Positions 59,934 to 64,000 of a stretch of DNA of 64,000 nucleotides are shown piece by piece. A model generated the notes under the pieces. The model did no database searches. It saw only the letters and a list, made by a program, of their open reading frames with translations, and was not told the DNA's origin. A program made the translations under genes and the position numbers. Origin of the DNA: Blasia pusilla. Its lineage: Eukaryota > Marchantiophyta > Marchantiopsida > Blasiales. The DNA lies in the NCBI GenBank assembly GCA_050084515.1, contig CM114271.1, positions 2,046,001 to 2,110,000 of the forward strand. The letters run 5' to 3'. How positions within the stretch are numbered: the first letter of the stretch is position 1; every line of letters begins with the position of its first letter.

Positions 59934-61436
59934 TCAAAGTGGTTTGTTTAAAATACTTCGCACTTCTTTGAGGGACAGAATTGGTTGGTGGATTCCTACT
60001 CCTACCTCCGACTCTCTTAAAACTACAAGCAACACATAGTACATGTACTTACAAGGGAAATACCTTTTGCCACTTGTCTCTCTTTGGACAAAGTCATCAC
60101 ATGAACATGTGGGAAAGCAACAGATGTGCACCACATACACCCCTATGACACTTGAATTTACAGTGTTGTTCCTAACCCAATACATCCTTCCTATTCCATT
60201 GCCACTGTGGACATCTTTTGTGGCGATGATCTCCATTTTTGCCTCTCGAGCTGATGCAATTCGCTTTGCTCTCTCCACCGTTGGCCTACATATTTTGTTT
60301 CTCTTCACCCCATTTCTAGACTCAAACAGAAATAGTGGATTGAGATCATCCACCTTCTCCGGGTACATGTTGACGTCAATCTTGGGTTGAATACGAAATG
60401 CGAAGGTCTCTGAAATGCGAATATGCTCTAAACTTCCTCCATCTATGAGTCTGAAACCGACACTTGTAAGATTGGCCACTTCATCTTGAGTGCAATTCGT
60501 ACCTGCGACGATGGGCCAAATTGTGGGGGTATTCCCCCAAGCTCCAATGGCAGCCGGATAAGACTTGCGGAAAGCGCAAGATTCATTTGGGCAAAAGAAG
60601 TACTTCAATTGATCCCCGGTCCTCGTGAAACGATCAAAGGTTTTGAGTCCCCAAAACCCACGCAGTGGTTGTCCAGTCCTTGTATAGTTCTTATTTAGGA
60701 AAGTGCCGCATGCTCTCCTAATGCCATCAGATCCTACCCTGCAAGTGGGTCCACGTCCAGGGTTGCTCCAAGATATATGCCACTGTTTCAGGTTGCAATC
60801 CACCTCCATGACCGAAATCCCATACTGTTGAACCACCCCAGCAACCGGATGTTGCGAACTTCCAGCAACATAGGGCTTTTGAAATAAAACATTCGCTGAT
60901 TTTGGAGAAGTTACTCCATCACGGATTTGGGAGCAATCCGGGGTCCCCAAATACCTAGGCGGCGTAATTTCCTCATCCAGATCAATCACCCGATTCGTTC
61001 CTCGATGCTGCCTCTTCACCTGCCTGAAGTCAAGATACTTATCTGGTCTCCACAAGTCTCGCTCGGACTGCTCTACCACCATCTGTATGGGACGTCTTGA
61101 AACGCGCCTAGGAATATCCCCACCAATGTGTACGTCTTGCTCGAGGGGAGTTCCTGCTACGCATCGATTGAAGGCTTCCACAAAGAGTTTCTCATCACCC
61201 AATCTCACAACCGTCCTGACATAGAGCTCGTAGATCGAAGGCCCCCTTCGTTTTGTTATGCCTTTTGTGAGGAAGATATGGGATGCTTTAGATTGTAGCA
61301 TTGCTCTTGCTTGGTCTTGTTGGCATGCCTCCACAAGTGAAATTCTTTGGCATACTTGTGACGACCTCCACGAGGAATGAACACTTTTTGCTCCACTTGT
61401 CTTGGGGCAGAGGGCATTTTCATGAATGTTCAATCC
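59934..61436 (-). CDS. MULE transposase exon 2, copy III (complete)
   Basis: The exon starts at 61436 (GLNIHENALCPKTSGA) after an AG acceptor and stays open for about 500 codons to TGA at 59934. Middle region as in copies I and II; then FAFRIQPKIDVNMYPEKVDD and MYWVRNNTVNSSVIGVYVVH. The C-terminal CSCDDFVQRETSGKRYFPCKY (about 60105-60043) fits a SWIM finger, CxC-x15-CxH, except that the last His is Tyr. SWIM fingers sit after the core in MULE transposases. Copy II encodes the same Tyr. The exon is intact, but exon 1 of this copy is not, so the gene as a whole is broken. Confidence 0.75.
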   Translation of the reverse strand, partial: GLNIHENALCPKTSGAKSVHSSWRSSQVCQRISLVEACQQDQARAMLQSKASHIFLTKGITKRRGPSIYELYVRTVVRLGDEKLFVEAFNRCVAGTPLEQDVHIGGDIPRRVSRRPIQMVVEQSERDLWRPDKYLDFRQVKRQHRGTNRVIDLDEEITPPRYLGTPDCSQIRDGVTSPKSANVLFQKPYVAGSSQHPVAGVVQQYGISVMEVDCNLKQWHISWSNPGRGPTCRVGSDGIRRACGTFLNKNYTRTGQPLRGFWGLKTFDRFTRTGDQLKYFFCPNESCAFRKSYPAAIGAWGNTPTIWPIVAGTNCTQDEVANLTSVGFRLIDGGSLEHIRISETFAFRIQPKIDVNMYPEKVDDLNPLFLFESRNGVKRNKICRPTVERAKRIASAREAKMEIIATKDVHSGNGIGRMYWVRNNTVNSSVIGVYVVHICCFPTCSCDDFVQRETSGKRYFPCKYMYYVLLVVLRESEVGVGIHQPILSLKEVRSILNKPL

Positions 61437-61937
61437 CTCCAACAACGACACTGTGAGAAGGGAACCAAAATAGCTCCATGAGCAAAGAAAAAAGCTACTT
61501 GTCGAAACGCGATGGGTTGCAAGTCAAAGGCATCCCATGAATGACTCTGTAACCCATTGGTTTCCGACGTGTTGCAACACCCAAGAACCACCTACTGCAA
61601 CCGGTCGGATTTCGACGGGTTGCAAGTAAATTTGGCCATGCGACTTGCAACCCATCCTTTTTCGACTGGTTGCACTCTCAAGCAACCCGTCAACTCGTCT
61701 GATTCCGACGGATTGCAAGTAAATTTGGCCGTGCGACTTGCAACCCGTCGGGTTCCAACTTGTTGTACACTCAGGAAACCCGTCGGTAAGCGACGGGTTG
61801 AACACTCAAGGAGGCAACATGTCGCATCCGACAAGTTTCTTGGTTTCTTCGGTTTGAAATCCCTATAGTGCCCACGCTTCTCACCTTTAGCTGCAACTCT
61901 TCAAACAATTTTCAGCGAGACAAATTAGTGAACTCAC
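61437..61937 (-). repeat. Transposase intron, copy III, with palindromes
   Basis: 501 bp, donor GAG|GTGAGT, acceptor ...TTGGAG (the usual CAG changed to GAG). Palindromes near 61505, 61548, 61595, 61650, 61690, 61738 and 61780; units with GTAAATTTGGCC spacers differ from those in copy I. Confidence 0.78.
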
Positions 61938-63954
61938 CTCCCGCATGAAGTTTCCCCATTGTCTCATTCTTACAGTCCACCAACTCAACCAAGAGCATAA
62001 CTCTTTGTACTTCCCCTCAATCGCATGTTTCCTCCACCACCCATGAATTTCTTCTTGGCATTCCATGGCCTCTTTCAAGGTTTTGCTATCCTTGCAGCGT
62101 TGGAGTAGAGTGACATGCTCTGTCCTCTTATTCTCCTTGATGCAAGATTTGCTGTAGTGGGTCATAGATTGTTGACAATGGAAAGCATCCAACCTTTCTC
62201 TCTTCGGTTGAACCTCCCCACCCCAAAACACTTCCCTGATAGCAATCCACCCAGGTTGTGCATTGTCCGCCATGAACCCATAAATTTCCGGAGGTGGCCT
62301 TTTTTTTTCCTTCACCACCTCCAATAAGAGTAACCAACACATCTTCAAACTGCCAACGTCTTCTGCTTTTACTTCACAGAAAAATATAGTTTTGAGTCCC
62401 TTCTCCACATAGTCATAAACCTGAGCACCCATTGTCAACCATCCGTTCAGCACTCTGTAGCAAATATCAAAGCTTACCCAGCTCCCGTAAAGATCTTCCC
62501 CTTCCCTCATTCGATCTATAAGATCGAGGCCACTCGACGGACCTGTCATTGACATTTTGAAGTCATAGGCCGTGGATCCTTCGCCTCCCTGGCCCATGAA
62601 CTGCCATCTCTAAATGAATGGAAATCTGGAGTTTGCCCTGATTATTGCAATGGCATCCATTCCGGCCCTCTTTCCATCTAGTACCTGTATTTGACTCAGC
62701 AAATTCCGGAAGCATTCAGGATCAGCGAGAGATGCGAGATTTTCCCAGAGTTGTTTCTCCTCAACAACCGTGATCTCGCCTTGTCTAGGGATTCCAAGAA
62801 ATTGTTCACAAATTTGTGATGTTGTTGTTAGCTTGATCACTCCAAGCTTTGAACCCGAGAGTTTCTGAAGACCTCGGCCACTTTCTTCGCCACATCCTCC
62901 TTGATGTGTCTCTCAATTGCATCGATCACAGGATGAGTGTGGGAGCCAACATGAACTACTAGCCTTGTGTACTCTGACGTGGAGCCCAAGTCGTGGACAA
63001 TGAAAAATATGTATGCAGGACACGCTCCAACGCAAAAAGGGGATGCTTGACAATTAGGTCATCGATGGCCTCCCGGAGGTATGGTGGCATCAACCTCATA
63101 TGGAGTTTATGCATTCTTGGGGGGGAATTGCGACATATTGACCTGCCCGTTGCACTCTAGATAGGGGCATGCTAGACTTCTACACTCTAAGGCTCCAACA
63201 CATTGGCGGCGGGAGACAATCCAGGACCATCTAGAATTGAAGCACTAGTCCGTTAAAGCCTGCACCATCGATGACAATCAGACTTTCTGTCCATACCCTT
63301 CAAGCGTCCTCCATCTTTCTTTTGAGCAGGAGCAGCAAGTGGAGGCAACTCAAAAATATAATTACCATCGTACGTGGACGGCAACTCGTCGAAAAGAATG
63401 TGCTTGAACATTTTCAAGGCGAGAGACGATAGCAAACTATTGCCTGATACTCGTAAGAGGAATGAGTAGGCGGACAGAGGGCCCGGTTGGTGTCCGACCG
63501 ATCCACTGAGGTTGACAACAGCGGGAATTTCTTCAGGAAGTACAACATTGTAACGAACGTGTGAAGTTGGAGTCAATGTCGGATCTATTGAGCTAGGAGT
63601 TGCAAACGTAGAGCTCGGTGCATTAGGAAATTCTCGACCGTCTACTTGGGAAACTAAGGAATTCAGAGGCAAGCCGTAAACTCTGTATTGACCATTTGCT
63701 AGAGGTAGGAGATTCCATACTTTACGGTCTTCAATCACTGGCTGGATTGTCTCACCTATTATGTCCTCCGTACCATCCACCCTAACATCCTTAGACACAA
63801 AGATGGTTCCAATTGGGAGAAGAAATCGAACTGAGAGAAAATTTTCATCCACTGGTATGAAAGACTCACGAGCTTGCGGTCGAATGATTTTGGATTGAGG
63901 AAGGGCCGCTAGATGACTGCCACAAGTGAGCTTCACATAGTTGTCCATTCCCAA
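61938..63954 (-). pseudogene. MULE-like transposase exon 1, copy III
   Basis: MGMDNYVKLTCG at 63954; the N-terminal 233 codons are open to a stop at 63253. The next 400 bp hold the Cys-rich region in shifted frames (seven-C run near 63125, as in copy I). The core is open from 62597: WVSFDICYRVLNGWLTMGA (near 62470), GFMADNAQPGW (near 62270), AFHCQQS, ending NFMRE at the donor (61938). The order and spacing match copies I and II. Confidence 0.76.
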
Positions 63955-64000
63955 AAGATTCCACTAGGAGGAGACAGAGAATAAGAATGAGGATAAGAGT

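Larger units (their letters stand above)
59506..64000. mobile_element. MULE-like transposon, copy III (runs off window)
   Basis: Left end GAGGTGCGGTAAGAG at 59506, transposase gene 59934-63954 and the beginning of the divergent spacer with GAATGAGGATAAG repeats. It shows the only complete transposase C-terminus. It is inserted in or joined to gag of gypsy copy D. The methyltransferase half is beyond the window. Confidence 0.8.

Overview
The window is a transposon graveyard from a streptophyte nuclear genome (land plant or charophyte alga; a bryophyte-grade genome is my guess, not shown). Evidence: Ty1/copia and Ty3/gypsy LTR retrotransposons, a chromovirus with a chromodomain, TATA boxes, GT-AG introns, long GA/CT microsatellites, and no host gene, tRNA or rRNA that I can recognise. 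Nearly every reading frame is broken, so almost everything is a pseudogene.

Layout. 1-9105: a copia element (A) split by a second copia element (B, 2585-7118) with 5-bp target duplications. 9125-12250: a 5'-truncated chromovirus (F). 12251-27950: copy I of a large MULE-like DNA transposon. 27951-30075: piece of a Ty3/gypsy element (G) carrying a cytosine-5 DNA methyltransferase. 30076-31033: unassigned. 31034-40550: MULE copy II; 40546-40737: a detached MULE end. 40738-41905: 5' part of the gypsy family on the minus strand (E). 41906-46600: no recognised gene, two opposed microsatellites. 46600-51965: gypsy-DNMT copy C (plus). 51966-52548: LTR. 52549-59505: the most complete gypsy-DNMT copy, D (minus). 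59506-64000: MULE copy III, running off the window.

Two unrelated transposon families here each carry their own DNA methyltransferase. (1) The MULE-like element has two divergent genes. The leftward gene encodes a transposase: zinc-binding region with a GxHxHP motif, RNase H-like DD core, one intron, C-terminal SWIM-like finger. The rightward gene has four or more exons and encodes a coiled-coil N-terminus, a ParB/sulfiredoxin-like domain (DGNHR) and a permuted beta-class amino-methyltransferase (motif IV DLPS in exon 3, motif I in exon 4). Opposed TATA boxes lie between the genes, flanking an array of palindromes spaced about 67 bp apart. The same palindrome fills the introns at other periods (about 64 and 101 bp) and is found, within this window, only in this element. 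(2) The Ty3/gypsy element encodes gag (two zinc knuckles), aspartic protease, a C5-DNA methyltransferase between protease and RT, RT, RNase H, integrase and a C-terminal PHD finger.

A coherent reading, which is inference, is that both families carry modification enzymes that act on their own DNA or chromatin, with the MULE palindromes as candidate binding sites for its ParB-like/MTase protein. C5-methyltransferase capture by retrotransposons has been described in dinoflagellates and charophytes; I know of no described MULE with a ParB-MTase partner and palindromic intron arrays.
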